In this document: one piece after another, positions 23,618 through 31,372 of the stretch
How the letters are laid out: every line of letters begins with the position of its first letter
How positions within the stretch are numbered: position 1 is the first letter of the stretch
Assembly (NCBI RefSeq): GCF_002086485.1
Contig: NZ_MVHF01000060.1
Location: forward strand, 1 to 40,853
DNA: 40,853 bases
Direction of reading: 5' to 3'
Origin: Mycobacterium aquaticum
GTDB lineage: Bacteria; Actinomycetota; Actinomycetes; Mycobacteriales; Mycobacteriaceae
The notes under the pieces: generated by a model
Seen by the model: only the letters and a program-made list of their open reading frames with translations
Told to the model about the DNA's origin: nothing
Databases searched by the model: none
Translations under genes and position numbers: made by a program

Positions 23618-25111
23618 GTGAGCACGAGCGATCAGGTACGGACGATTCTGGGCGGCACCATCCAGGCGTACCGGGGCGACCCGGCGTACCGTGACCGACC
23701 CGACGTGCACAACGAACTCGACCGGATCGGGCGCAGGCTCAACCAGCCGATCCGCATCGCGCTGGCCGGCACGCTCAAGGCAGGCAAGTCCACGCTGGTG
23801 AACGCTCTGGTGGGGGAGGACATCGCACCCACCGACGCGACCGAGGCGACGCGCATCGTCACGTGGTTCCGGCACGGCCCCACCCCGAAGGTGACGGCCA
23901 ACCACCGCGGGGGCCGCAGGTCCAACGTGCCGATCGCGCGCGACCCCCACGACCGGGGCCTGACGTTCAGTTTTTCGGCGCTGGATCCCGTCGACGTGGT
24001 CGACCTGGACGTGGAATGGCCTGCCGCCGAGCTGATCGACACCACGATCATCGACACTCCGGGCACGTCGTCGCTGTCGCGCGACGTCTCCGAACGCACG
24101 CATCGGCTGCTGGTGCCCGAGGACGGGGTGCCACGCGTCGACGCGGTCGTGTTCCTGCTGCGCACCCTCAACGCTGCCGATATCGCGCTGCTCAAACAGA
24201 TCGGTGAGCTGGTCGGCGGGTCGGCGGGCGCGCTCGGCGTGATCGGGGTGGCATCGCGGGCCGACGAGATCGGCGCAGGCCGCATCGACGCCATGATGTC
24301 GGCCAAGGACGTCGCCAAGCGGTTCACCGCCGAGATGGACAAGACCGGCATCTGCCAGGCCGTGGTGCCGGTGTCGGGGTTGCTCGCACTGACCGCCCGC
24401 ACGTTGCGGCAGAGCGAGTTCGTGGCGCTGGAGAAGCTCGCCGGGGTCGACGCCACCGAGATCAACAAGGCCATGCTGTCGGTGGATCGCTTTGTGCGCG
24501 AAGACAGTTCGCTGCCCGTGGACGCAGCGACGCGGGCGGCGCTGCTCGAGCGGTTCGGCATGTTCGGCATCAGGATCTCCATCGCGGTACTGCGTGCTGG
24601 CATCACGGATTCGGTGGCGCTGGCCGACGAACTGCTCGAGCGCAGTGGCCTGGTCGCGCTGCGCGACGTCATCGACCAGCAGTTCGCGCAGCGCTCCGAT
24701 CTGCTCAAGGCGCACACCGCGTTGCTGTCGCTGCGGCAGTTCGTGCAGCACAACCCGATCTACGCGACGCCCTACATCCTGGCCGACATCGACCCGCTGC
24801 TGGCCGACACGCACGCGTTCGAGGAGCTGCGGCTGCTCAGCCAGCTGCGCGGGCGGCCGACGACACTCAACGAGGACGAGATGGCCTCGTTGCGGCGCAT
24901 CATCGGCGGGTCGGGCACCGACGCCGCGAGCCGGCTCGGTCTGCAGCCCGATACGCCCTACGACGGGCCGCGCGCGGCGTTCGCGGCCGCGCAGCGCTGG
25001 CGTCGGCGGGCCGAGCACCCGCTCAACGACCCGTTCACCACCCGCGCGTGCCGGGCGGCGGTGCGCAGCGCCGAAGCGCTGGTTGCCGAGTATTCGGCCC
25101 GCAACCGCTGA
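23618..25111 (+). CDS. iniC: IniC, dynamin-like GTPase
   Basis: 497-residue second dynamin-like protein of the operon (M. tuberculosis IniC is 493). P-loop GTLKAGKS (residues 51-58), switch I region DIAPTDATEAT, switch II DTPGTSS (Asp146), and base-recognition motif SRADE near residue 210, a variant of the TKxD motif. The remainder is helical, with no clear membrane helix, in contrast to IniA. The GTG at 23618 follows AGTGGAAGGG, which fixes the start. Last conserved gene of iniBAC; the next gene begins 75 bases on, on the same strand, so the transcript could continue. Confidence 0.94.
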   Translation: MSTSDQVRTILGGTIQAYRGDPAYRDRPDVHNELDRIGRRLNQPIRIALAGTLKAGKSTLVNALVGEDIAPTDATEATRIVTWFRHGPTPKVTANHRGGRRSNVPIARDPHDRGLTFSFSALDPVDVVDLDVEWPAAELIDTTIIDTPGTSSLSRDVSERTHRLLVPEDGVPRVDAVVFLLRTLNAADIALLKQIGELVGGSAGALGVIGVASRADEIGAGRIDAMMSAKDVAKRFTAEMDKTGICQAVVPVSGLLALTARTLRQSEFVALEKLAGVDATEINKAMLSVDRFVREDSSLPVDAATRAALLERFGMFGIRISIAVLRAGITDSVALADELLERSGLVALRDVIDQQFAQRSDLLKAHTALLSLRQFVQHNPIYATPYILADIDPLLADTHAFEELRLLSQLRGRPTTLNEDEMASLRRIIGGSGTDAASRLGLQPDTPYDGPRAAFAAAQRWRRRAEHPLNDPFTTRACRAAVRSAEALVAEYSARNR

Positions 25112-25186
25112 CGCCAGCGAGGAGCCGGAGGCGGATCGCGCATCGGCGGGTGCAACGAATCAGGGCCCTCGACCGACATAGAAGGT

Positions 25187-27067
25187 ATGCGTGGTTGCCT
25201 GGGGTTGTCGGTTGGTGCATCCAACCTGACAGCGGTTGTTGACCAGGCGCCGATCGTGCGGCGTAGCGTGCTGACCCTGTACCGGGACCGCATGCCTGAG
25301 GTCGGCGTCTTGGACGGAGACGGTCTTGTCATCAGCGGCTTCGTGGAGCGGGTCGGTGATCCCATCCCGCTGCTCGCTGCCGACGGCTCGGCCCACCGCG
25401 GCGAGCAGTTGCTGGCCGCGGCGGTCGAATCGCTGACCCGGATCGCCAGCCCTGCGCAGCGTCCGGAGCGCACCGTTGTGGCGGTGCCTGCGTATTGGGG
25501 CCCGGCAGCGTTCGATGCGGCCCGCGCCGCGATGCCCGGGGTGCGGGTGGTGTCCGACGCCGTTGCGGCGCTGACGGCGATGCAGGCGCATCCCGGGCTG
25601 CCGGCCCGCGGCATCGTCGCGTTGGCCGATTTCGGGGCCACCGGAACCAGCCTCACCCTCGCTGATGCCGGTGCGCGTTTCGCGCCGATCGGACAGACCG
25701 TGCGGTACGACGATTTCTCTGGTGATCTCGTCGATCAGGAGCTGCTGCGCCACGTGCTGAGCAGCCTCGACGCCGACGCCTCGGGCACGGCGGCGGTGGC
25801 CGCACTGTCCCGGCTGCGTGAGGAGTCGCGGGCGGCCAAGGAACGGTTGAGCTACGAGGCCGCCACCGGGTTGCCCGGCCCGGCACCGGGGAGCACGCTG
25901 CGGCTCACCCGTGCCGAGCTCGAGGCGGTCGTCGATGCGCCGCTGCGCGGGGTGATCGAGGCACTGCACGATCTGCTGCGGCGCAACGGCGTGCACCCGG
26001 CACAGCTGGCGGCTCTGGTGACCGTCGGTGGAACGGCGCGGATTCCCCTTGTGACGCAGCGTCTTTCGGAAGCCTTCCGGATGTCGGTGACCACCGTCTC
26101 GCAGGCTCAGGTGGTGACCGCGATCGGTGCCGGTCTGCTGGCCCGCCGCGGCGAGGCCGAGACAGCAGCGACGCGGGCGGTGACCGCGGCGCCTTTTGTC
26201 GCCGCATCGACGACCGGCACGGTGGCTGCCTCGTCGCTGGCACCGGCCGCGCTGGCCTGGTCGGTCAGCGATCCGGCCGCCGAGGTCATGGACTACATCC
26301 CCGAATCGGTGTCCGAGGATTCCGCAAGGCCCGCATTCGTGTTCGCCGAAGCCCCGCGTGAGCCCGCCGCGGCGGCCCGCACCCCGTGGTACCGCGGCAT
26401 CGTGGTGTGCGCAGCGGCACTGCTCACGGTTGTCGGCACCGCGGGCCTGTTGTTGTCGGCCCACGCCGACAAGTTGGACGCCACGCCTGCAGGTGGCCCG
26501 GCGGCGGCGCCCGGGCTCGCGCCGGCGGAAGCGCCACTTGCCCAGGTCGGTGCGGCACCGCCGACCCGCACCGTCGTCGTGCAGGATCCCGCGGTGCCCG
26601 CGCCCGCCCCCGCGGTGTCGCCGTCGTCCGCGCCGTATTCGGTCCAGCGCCAGCAGGCGGCGTCGGCTCCCGCGCCGCAGGCCGCACCCGCCCCGGCTTT
26701 GCCGCAGGCGGCCGACCCGGCGCCGGCCGACATCCCCGCACCGGCCGCGGTGCCGCCGGCCCCCGAACTGCCGCCCATCCCGCAGTTGCCCATCCCGGCG
26801 CTGCCGCTGCCGCAGTTGCCGGTACCGCAGTTACCGGTGCCGCAGTTGCCGATCCCGACGTTCACGCCGCCCGCGCCGCCGGCGCACACCCCCGCGCCGA
26901 CGCCGGAACCGACCCAGACCCCGACGCCCGAGCCGACGCATACGCATACTGCGCCGCCGCCTCCGCCGACACAGACTCAGGCGCCGGAGCCGACGGCTGC
27001 GCCCAGCTCACCGCCGAAGCCGTCGCATTCGACGGAGCCGACGACGTCTGCGGTGCCTGCGCCGTAA
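25187..27067 (+). CDS. Hsp70-like ATPase with membrane anchor and Pro-rich tail (paralogue B)
   Basis: 626 residues, clearly paralogous to the Hsp70-like protein before iniR: LGLSVGASNLTAVV (residues 5-18), then VRRSVLTLYRDRMPEVGVL, VISGFVERVGDP and AADGSAHRGEQLL align nearly residue for residue. Phosphate-2 is ALADFGATGTSLTLAD and the adenosine motif is VTVGGTARIPLVTQRL. The key Gly-rich loops are kept, though the first has SVGAS where paralogue A has SIGTT. After the fold comes TPWYRG, one helix (about 403-427) and a 200-residue Pro/Ala/Thr tail with LP(I/V)P repeats (about 533-558) and TPEPTQTPTPEPT. No peptide-binding domain. It lies 75 bases behind iniC, so it is likely the fourth gene of the ini operon here. 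Role unknown. Confidence 0.82.
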   Translation: MRGCLGLSVGASNLTAVVDQAPIVRRSVLTLYRDRMPEVGVLDGDGLVISGFVERVGDPIPLLAADGSAHRGEQLLAAAVESLTRIASPAQRPERTVVAVPAYWGPAAFDAARAAMPGVRVVSDAVAALTAMQAHPGLPARGIVALADFGATGTSLTLADAGARFAPIGQTVRYDDFSGDLVDQELLRHVLSSLDADASGTAAVAALSRLREESRAAKERLSYEAATGLPGPAPGSTLRLTRAELEAVVDAPLRGVIEALHDLLRRNGVHPAQLAALVTVGGTARIPLVTQRLSEAFRMSVTTVSQAQVVTAIGAGLLARRGEAETAATRAVTAAPFVAASTTGTVAASSLAPAALAWSVSDPAAEVMDYIPESVSEDSARPAFVFAEAPREPAAAARTPWYRGIVVCAAALLTVVGTAGLLLSAHADKLDATPAGGPAAAPGLAPAEAPLAQVGAAPPTRTVVVQDPAVPAPAPAVSPSSAPYSVQRQQAASAPAPQAAPAPALPQAADPAPADIPAPAAVPPAPELPPIPQLPIPALPLPQLPVPQLPVPQLPIPTFTPPAPPAHTPAPTPEPTQTPTPEPTHTHTAPPPPPTQTQAPEPTAAPSSPPKPSHSTEPTTSAVPAP

Positions 27068-27073
27068 TCGCTG

Positions 27074-27583
27074 CTAGTTGCCCTGCCTGCGGGGGAACTC
27101 CGGAATGGTCACGGTGTTGGTGACGACCGTGGTGCTCGTGCTGACCGTCACCGATGGTTCGGTCGTCGTGGTGGTGACCGGCGCCTCGGTCGTCGTGGTC
27201 GCGGTCGTCGTGCCCGGATCCGTGGCGGTCGGGGTGTCCGGTGCCTGGGTTTCGGTGACGGTCTGCGTGGCAGGCGGCGCTACCGCGGTGGTCTGCTGGG
27301 CCGGTGTGGTGGTCGCCGTCGTCGATGACGTGGTCGAGGACGTTGTCGTCACGCTCGCGGGCTTCGTGTCGCCGCCCGACGAAAACAGCTGCACGATCGC
27401 GTAGACGACCAGGGCCGCGACGATGGCGCCGAGTGCTCCGAGCCCGACCAGGGCAGCTGGTTTGCGGTACCAGGGGACGGGTTCAGGAGCAGGTGGCTCG
27501 GGTTGCGTTCCGTAGTCGCCGTAGTCGCTGTAACTCTGGGCGTACTGAGTCGGCTCGTTGTCGTCGGAGTAGTAGTTCGACAC
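27074..27583 (-). CDS. Small membrane-anchored Thr-rich tail protein
   Basis: 169 residues: Tyr/Asp/Glu-rich cytosolic start (MSNYYSDDNEPTQYAQSYSD), the motif PVPWYRKP (36-42), one helix (about 43-67) and a Thr/Val-rich outer tail ending TIPEFPRRQGN. The PWYRKP-helix-SSGGDT-Thr pattern is the same as the anchor part of the Hsp70-like protein at 17623-19485 (PWYKRP-helix-SSSGDST). It thus looks like that anchor and tail without the ATPase domain. The GTG at 27583 is preceded, eight bases away, by TAACAT (27597-27592) on the minus strand, a possible leaderless -10, so it may have its own promoter even though it sits 11 bases after the decarboxylase gene. Convergent with paralogue B (six-base gap). 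Confidence 0.7.
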   Translation of the reverse strand: MSNYYSDDNEPTQYAQSYSDYGDYGTQPEPPAPEPVPWYRKPAALVGLGALGAIVAALVVYAIVQLFSSGGDTKPASVTTTSSTTSSTTATTTPAQQTTAVAPPATQTVTETQAPDTPTATDPGTTTATTTTEAPVTTTTTEPSVTVSTSTTVVTNTVTIPEFPRRQGN

Positions 27584-27594
27584 GCCAACCGATG

Positions 27595-29232
27595 TTAGGC
27601 GGACTCAGTTTCTCGACCGGATACGCGTAGGTGGATGAGCGTGGGTCGGTCGGCATTCAGTGCGGCCCCGACGGCGTCGGCCAACAGTGTGGCGGACTCG
27701 AGGGACACCCCGTGGCAGCCGAGGGATCGCGCCAGCGCGGCGAAGTCGGGGCTGGCCAGATCAACCGCATGCACGGTGTCACCGCGGTCGGCCATCTCGT
27801 TACGGATTTCGCCGTAGCCTCCGTTGTCGACGATGACGACGGGTACGGCCAAACCGGCCTGCGCGGCGGCCGCGAGCTCGGCGATGGTGAACATGACACC
27901 GCCGTCGCCCAGTAACGCGACCACTTTGCGTTGTGGCGCCGCGATTTTGGCACCGATCGCCGCCGGTAGCCCATAGCCCAAGGTGCCCACCCCGGTCGGA
28001 TACAGAAACGACCGCGGCCGGTGCAGCGGAAGGTTCGACAGTGCGCCGTAGTAGCAGGCCATCGCGCTGTCGGCGGCAATGAGGGCGCTGTCGTCGAGCG
28101 CGGCGTCCAACGCGGCACACAGCTCGAGGTAGGCGCCGCCTTCCCGTGCGGCGTCCTGCCGGAGTAATCGGCGCCACTGCGCGGCAGATTCGCGACCATC
28201 GGTGCGTCCTGCGGTGCGCAGGCCGGTGAGCAGCGAGGAGATGGTCTCGGCGGCGTCACCGACAAGAGCGACTGCGGGGGAGATGTTCGTGGCCGCCGAC
28301 GTCGGATCGATGTCGATGCGAATCACGGTGCTCTGCTGCGATATCGGTCCCCACCACCAGTCCGACGGGGCAAGTTCGGTGCCGACCGCCACGACCACAT
28401 CGCTGGCGGCGACCAACTGTTTGACGGTGGGGTGATGCACCCCGGCGCCCAGTGACAACGGATGTGTCTCGGGCAGAACACCTTTGCCGTTCGCGGTGGT
28501 GATCACCGGCGCTTGCAGTGCTTCGGCGAGCTCACGGACTTCGTCGGCCGCACCCGACGCACCACCGCCGACGATCAGCAATGGGTGCTCGGCGGCGTCC
28601 AACAGCTGTGCCGCCGCCTGAATCGACTCCGCATTCGGGCGAGCCGGGCGACCTTCGTAGGGCGGTACCAGCGCCGTGGTGGCCTCGAGATCGAGGAGGT
28701 CCAGCGGGATTTCCAGGTACGCGGGCCGGGGACGCGCACTCGTCATCGCGGCGAAGCACTGTGCGACCGCCAACGGTATTTCTTCGACCGTGGTCACGCG
28801 TTGCGCATGCCCGACGATCGAATCCATCGCGCGGAACTGGTCTTTGACCTCATGAAGGTACCCGTTGCCCGCGCTCGGGTGGTGCAGAGGCAGACCCGGC
28901 GCGATGAACAGGACGGGCACCGAATCCGAATACGCTTGGGCCGCAGCGGCTGCAGCGTTGAGGATGGCCGGGCCGGTGGTCGTGATCACCACCCCGGGCT
29001 TGCCGCTGACCCTGGCGTAGCCGTCGGCGGCATAGCCCGCGCCCTGTTCATGGCGCGTCAGAACGTGCCGGATGCCAGCGCCGCCGAGCGCCGCGTAGAC
29101 CGGCAGATTGTGGGTTCCGGGGATGCCGAAGACCACGTCGACGCCGTGGAGGGTCAACGCGTCGACCAATGCTTGGCCGCCGCTGCGGCGCCGGCCGGCG
29201 GGCGCGATCGTGGCTTCGGTGTCGGTGCTCAT
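27595..29232 (-). CDS. ThDP-dependent decarboxylase / acetolactate-synthase-like enzyme
   Basis: 545 residues in the three-domain layout of the ThDP enzyme family. The catalytic Glu is Glu62 in TRHEQGAGYAADGYAR, the diphosphate-binding motif is GDGG...NGGYGEI (about residues 440-468), and the middle domain begins AEHPLLIVGGGASGA. Members of this group include acetolactate synthase, benzoylformate and 5-guanidino-2-oxopentanoate decarboxylases; short length and lack of an obvious FAD segment fit a 2-oxoacid decarboxylase better than a true IlvB, but this is inference. ATG at 29232 has AGGAAGG four bases upstream. It is 42 bases behind the amino acid dehydrogenase, in the same operon, so its substrate is likely the 2-oxo acid made there. 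Confidence 0.85.
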   Translation of the reverse strand: MSTDTEATIAPAGRRRSGGQALVDALTLHGVDVVFGIPGTHNLPVYAALGGAGIRHVLTRHEQGAGYAADGYARVSGKPGVVITTTGPAILNAAAAAAQAYSDSVPVLFIAPGLPLHHPSAGNGYLHEVKDQFRAMDSIVGHAQRVTTVEEIPLAVAQCFAAMTSARPRPAYLEIPLDLLDLEATTALVPPYEGRPARPNAESIQAAAQLLDAAEHPLLIVGGGASGAADEVRELAEALQAPVITTANGKGVLPETHPLSLGAGVHHPTVKQLVAASDVVVAVGTELAPSDWWWGPISQQSTVIRIDIDPTSAATNISPAVALVGDAAETISSLLTGLRTAGRTDGRESAAQWRRLLRQDAAREGGAYLELCAALDAALDDSALIAADSAMACYYGALSNLPLHRPRSFLYPTGVGTLGYGLPAAIGAKIAAPQRKVVALLGDGGVMFTIAELAAAAQAGLAVPVVIVDNGGYGEIRNEMADRGDTVHAVDLASPDFAALARSLGCHGVSLESATLLADAVGAALNADRPTLIHLRVSGRETESA

Positions 29233-29274
29233 GAGTCCTTCCTGAGGTGGTGCCAGATCGCGTTGGGCCGCTGG

Positions 29275-30492
29275 CTAACTGGGGTAAGCGGTGGTCAGCT
29301 TGTCGAGTCGGTCGGTGGCCATGGTGTACGCGGCGGCACGCGCGGTGATCTTGTCGGCGGCCGACAGCGCGAACATCTCGCTGCTCAACTCGCGCAGGCG
29401 AGTCGAGATCTTGGCGAAGGACTGCTCGGCACTTCCGTCGATGTCGCCGAACAGTACCCACCACCACCACGCGTTGGTCGCCGAATTGGCCACGAAATCC
29501 GGCACGATCACGATTCCGCGTGCGGCCATGTCGGTTTCGGCGTCCGGGGTGACGGGCATGTTGGCCGCCTCGACGATGAGTTTCGCCGTCACCTCATGCT
29601 GGTTGGTGGCATTGATGCAGTAGGAGGTGGCGGCCGGGACCAGCACGTCGGCCTTCACCGACAGCCAGCGGTCACCGGGCAACTCGACATCGTCTGGGCC
29701 GAGTTCTGCGCGGTTGACCCCGCCGCTGGGTGTGCGCGTCAGCAGCAGCCGTTCCACATCGAGTCCATTGGGGTTGGCGACGACGCCGTGCACATCGGCG
29801 ATGCCCACAACCCGGACACCGGCCCGCTGCAGATACCGCGCGGTCGCCCCGCCCATCGACCCGAACCCCTGGATGAACGCCGTGGAGGCATCCGGTCGCA
29901 GGTCGTGCAATTCCATCGCGGCCAGGGCTGCTTCGGCGACGCCGTAGCCGCCGACCAGTTCATCGAGCTTGACGCCGTCGACGTCTGTGCCGAACGCGAC
30001 CCGCATCCGGGCCTGCGCCTGCTCCGGATCGTCGACGTGTCGGTAGGCCGCGTCCACCGAGCTGCCCAGACCGATCTGGGCAATGCACTTGTCGACGGTC
30101 TCCTGGCGCACGCCGAAGTCTTCACCCATCGTCCAGCGCTGCTCGATGAGGGGTTTCATCGCTTCCAGGTAGCGGTAGAGCACCGACTCTGCCGCGGGAT
30201 CGGAGGGTTCGAAGTCGATACCGCCCTTGGCGCCACCCAGCGGAACGTAGCGGGCGCCCTCTTCGTAGTGGATGGCCTCCTTGAGGGTCATCCCGCGGGC
30301 CAATCCCCGGACCTCGTCGAGCGAACAGCCTTTGCGCATCCGCAGGCCGCCACTGCTGATGCCGCGCACCAGCCGGTCCAGCACGAGGTATCCGCGAGCG
30401 CCCGTGATCGGGTCCGTCCAGATCGCCTCGAAGACAGGCGAGTCGTCGGCCTGCTCGACCGAACCGATGGCGTTGGGCAAAGAAAGAGACAT
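29275..30492 (-). CDS. Glu/Leu/Phe/Val dehydrogenase family protein
   Basis: Amino acid dehydrogenase, catalysing NAD(P)+-dependent oxidative deamination of an amino acid to a 2-oxo acid and ammonia. 405 residues: catalytic Lys in PLGGAKGGIDFEP (about residue 88), earlier substrate-binding segment GGLRMRKGCSLDEV, Rossmann loop QGFGSMGGATARYL (about 205-218). Start: the ATG at 30492, because GGGGAG lies five to ten bases upstream; a TTG at 30504 would add four residues and ignore that site. A good promoter with an overlapping 18-bp palindrome sits directly upstream, and the decarboxylase gene follows. The exact amino acid (Leu, Val, Phe or Glu) cannot be told by eye. Length is between bacterial Leu/Phe dehydrogenases (about 360) and Glu dehydrogenase (about 420-450). 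Confidence 0.88.
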   Translation of the reverse strand: MSLSLPNAIGSVEQADDSPVFEAIWTDPITGARGYLVLDRLVRGISSGGLRMRKGCSLDEVRGLARGMTLKEAIHYEEGARYVPLGGAKGGIDFEPSDPAAESVLYRYLEAMKPLIEQRWTMGEDFGVRQETVDKCIAQIGLGSSVDAAYRHVDDPEQAQARMRVAFGTDVDGVKLDELVGGYGVAEAALAAMELHDLRPDASTAFIQGFGSMGGATARYLQRAGVRVVGIADVHGVVANPNGLDVERLLLTRTPSGGVNRAELGPDDVELPGDRWLSVKADVLVPAATSYCINATNQHEVTAKLIVEAANMPVTPDAETDMAARGIVIVPDFVANSATNAWWWWVLFGDIDGSAEQSFAKISTRLRELSSEMFALSAADKITARAAAYTMATDRLDKLTTAYPS

Positions 30493-30509
30493 GAGACTCC
30501 CCAAAAGTG

Positions 30510-30527
30510 ACTGACTAGGCAGTCAGT
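30510..30527 (-). promoter_or_regulatory. 18-bp operator palindrome before the dehydrogenase
   Basis: ACTGACTAGGCAGTCAGT: seven-base half-sites around four bases. Overlaps the -10 of the dehydrogenase promoter and the first transcribed bases, where a repressor would block it. The matching site at 31285-31302 and the TetR gene between them suggest the local regulator binds both. Confidence 0.8.
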
Positions 30528-30553
30528 ATGGAGAGTGGGTCAGGTCACGTCAA
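30525..30553 (-). promoter_or_regulatory. Promoter of the dehydrogenase-decarboxylase operon
   Basis: On the minus strand, TTGACG (30553-30548), a 17-nt spacer and CATACT (30530-30525). Transcription would start near 30518, inside the palindrome, leaving a short leader with the GGGGAG ribosome-binding site. Confidence 0.65.
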
Positions 30554-30576
30554 GTCCTGCTTGGTTCGGCGCCGCG

Positions 30577-31188
30577 CTATGCGGACGGTGCCGGCAGCCC
30601 CAGTTCGTTGCGCAGGGCGTCCTCGGTCCAGCGGTGAATCTCCTCCGTGGTCACCGCCCCGCCGAGCGCGACCGACTGAACTGCCAGGCCGTCGAGGAGC
30701 AGCGTGAGGCGCCAGGCCGCCCCGTGCGGATCGGGCGTGTGAAACTCTCCCGAACCCACGCCTTCGGCGATGAGCATCGCCACGGTCTGCCGCCACTGCG
30801 AGTCCATGTTCTTGACGACTTTCCGCAAGTTCTCGTCATGCAGGCCGGCTGACCATGATTCGATCCACAGCCGCCAGCCGAGGGCGTTCCCGGTAGGCCC
30901 GTAATGATGTAAGACCGCGCGCAGTCGGTCGAGCACCGGCTCGGTCGCGACCCGGTCGAGGGTGTTGCGGAGTTGGGTCAAATCACGTTCGGCGGCAACG
31001 GCGAACGCGTGTTCGACCAGATTTGCCAGCGTCTCGAAGTGATAGAAGATCAGGCCCGTGCTCACGCCGAGGCGTTTGGCAATGTCGACGGTGCGAAGCT
31101 GGCCGACGCCGTTCTCGGTGATGAACTCGATGGTCGTGGCCACGATGTCGTCGGCGCGGCCAGGGGACTGTTTCTGTGATCGGACCAC
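30577..31188 (-). CDS. TetR-family transcriptional regulator
   Basis: 203-residue regulator with the TetR helix-turn-helix: LRTVDIAKRLGVSTGLIFYHFETLANLVEHAF (about residues 29-60), preceded by ADDIVATTIEFITENGVGQ. The C-terminal ligand domain is all-helical with WRLWIESWSAG. The frame is open back to 31494, but I take the GTG at 31188: TACGGT at 31200-31195 lies six bases before it, the leaderless geometry, and the usual short N-terminal arm results. Most likely a repressor of its neighbours, with sites before the dehydrogenase and before the permease; inducer unknown, probably an amino acid or its oxo acid. Confidence 0.85.
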   Translation of the reverse strand: MVRSQKQSPGRADDIVATTIEFITENGVGQLRTVDIAKRLGVSTGLIFYHFETLANLVEHAFAVAAERDLTQLRNTLDRVATEPVLDRLRAVLHHYGPTGNALGWRLWIESWSAGLHDENLRKVVKNMDSQWRQTVAMLIAEGVGSGEFHTPDPHGAAWRLTLLLDGLAVQSVALGGAVTTEEIHRWTEDALRNELGLPAPSA

Positions 31189-31194
31189 ATCGGC

Positions 31195-31200
31195 ACCGTA
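31195..31200 (-). promoter_or_regulatory. -10 element for leaderless TetR transcript
   Basis: TACGGT on the minus strand, six bases before the GTG at 31188, fits the TANNNT-N6-start rule. Decides the start of the TetR gene. Confidence 0.45.
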
Positions 31201-31284
31201 CCCGGCGGCATCTGCGCAGGTGGCGCAGTGATGACGCTCGCGGTCTTGACAAATTGTGACCCGCGCCGCAGAGTTCTCCTGCTT

Positions 31285-31302
31285 ACTGATTGAGCAGTCA
31301 GT
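31285..31302 (+). promoter_or_regulatory. 18-bp operator palindrome before the permease
   Basis: ACTGATTGAGCAGTCAGT, 14 of 18 bases identical to the site at 30510-30527 with the right half-site exact. It lies between the TetR gene and the permease, 71 bases before the permease start. A consensus TTGACA is at 31246-31251 but no -10 stands at the right distance; CTTACT (31282-31287) touches the palindrome in the same way as the -10 of the dehydrogenase promoter. Confidence 0.75.
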
Positions 31303-31372
31303 TGTTGTTGGCATCTCACGCACCCGGTGCACTTGGGCGTGCATGGACAGTGCAGAACCAGGAGAAACCGCT

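Noticed and set aside
26293..26889. Minus-strand frame encoding Gly/Ala-rich repeats like a PE_PGRS protein
   Set aside because: It lies wholly opposite the Pro/Ala tail of the Hsp70-like protein; complement of CCG/GCG codons gives Gly/Ala by necessity, and no PE domain is present.
27078..27404. Plus-strand Val-rich frame after the second Hsp70-like gene
   Set aside because: Antisense of Thr (ACG/ACC) codons of the minus-strand tail protein always gives Val-rich sequence; the minus frame has a helix, a sensible start and the shared PWYRKP motif.
28462..30510. Long plus-strand open frame opposite the decarboxylase and dehydrogenase genes
   Set aside because: Translation is Arg/Gly/His-rich with no family motif, and it spans the junction of two well-supported minus-strand genes.
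31189..31314. Longer TetR start (ATG at 31314)
   Set aside because: It would place the operator palindrome inside the coding region and add 42 residues with five Cys that do not belong to the family; the leaderless GTG at 31188 fits better.
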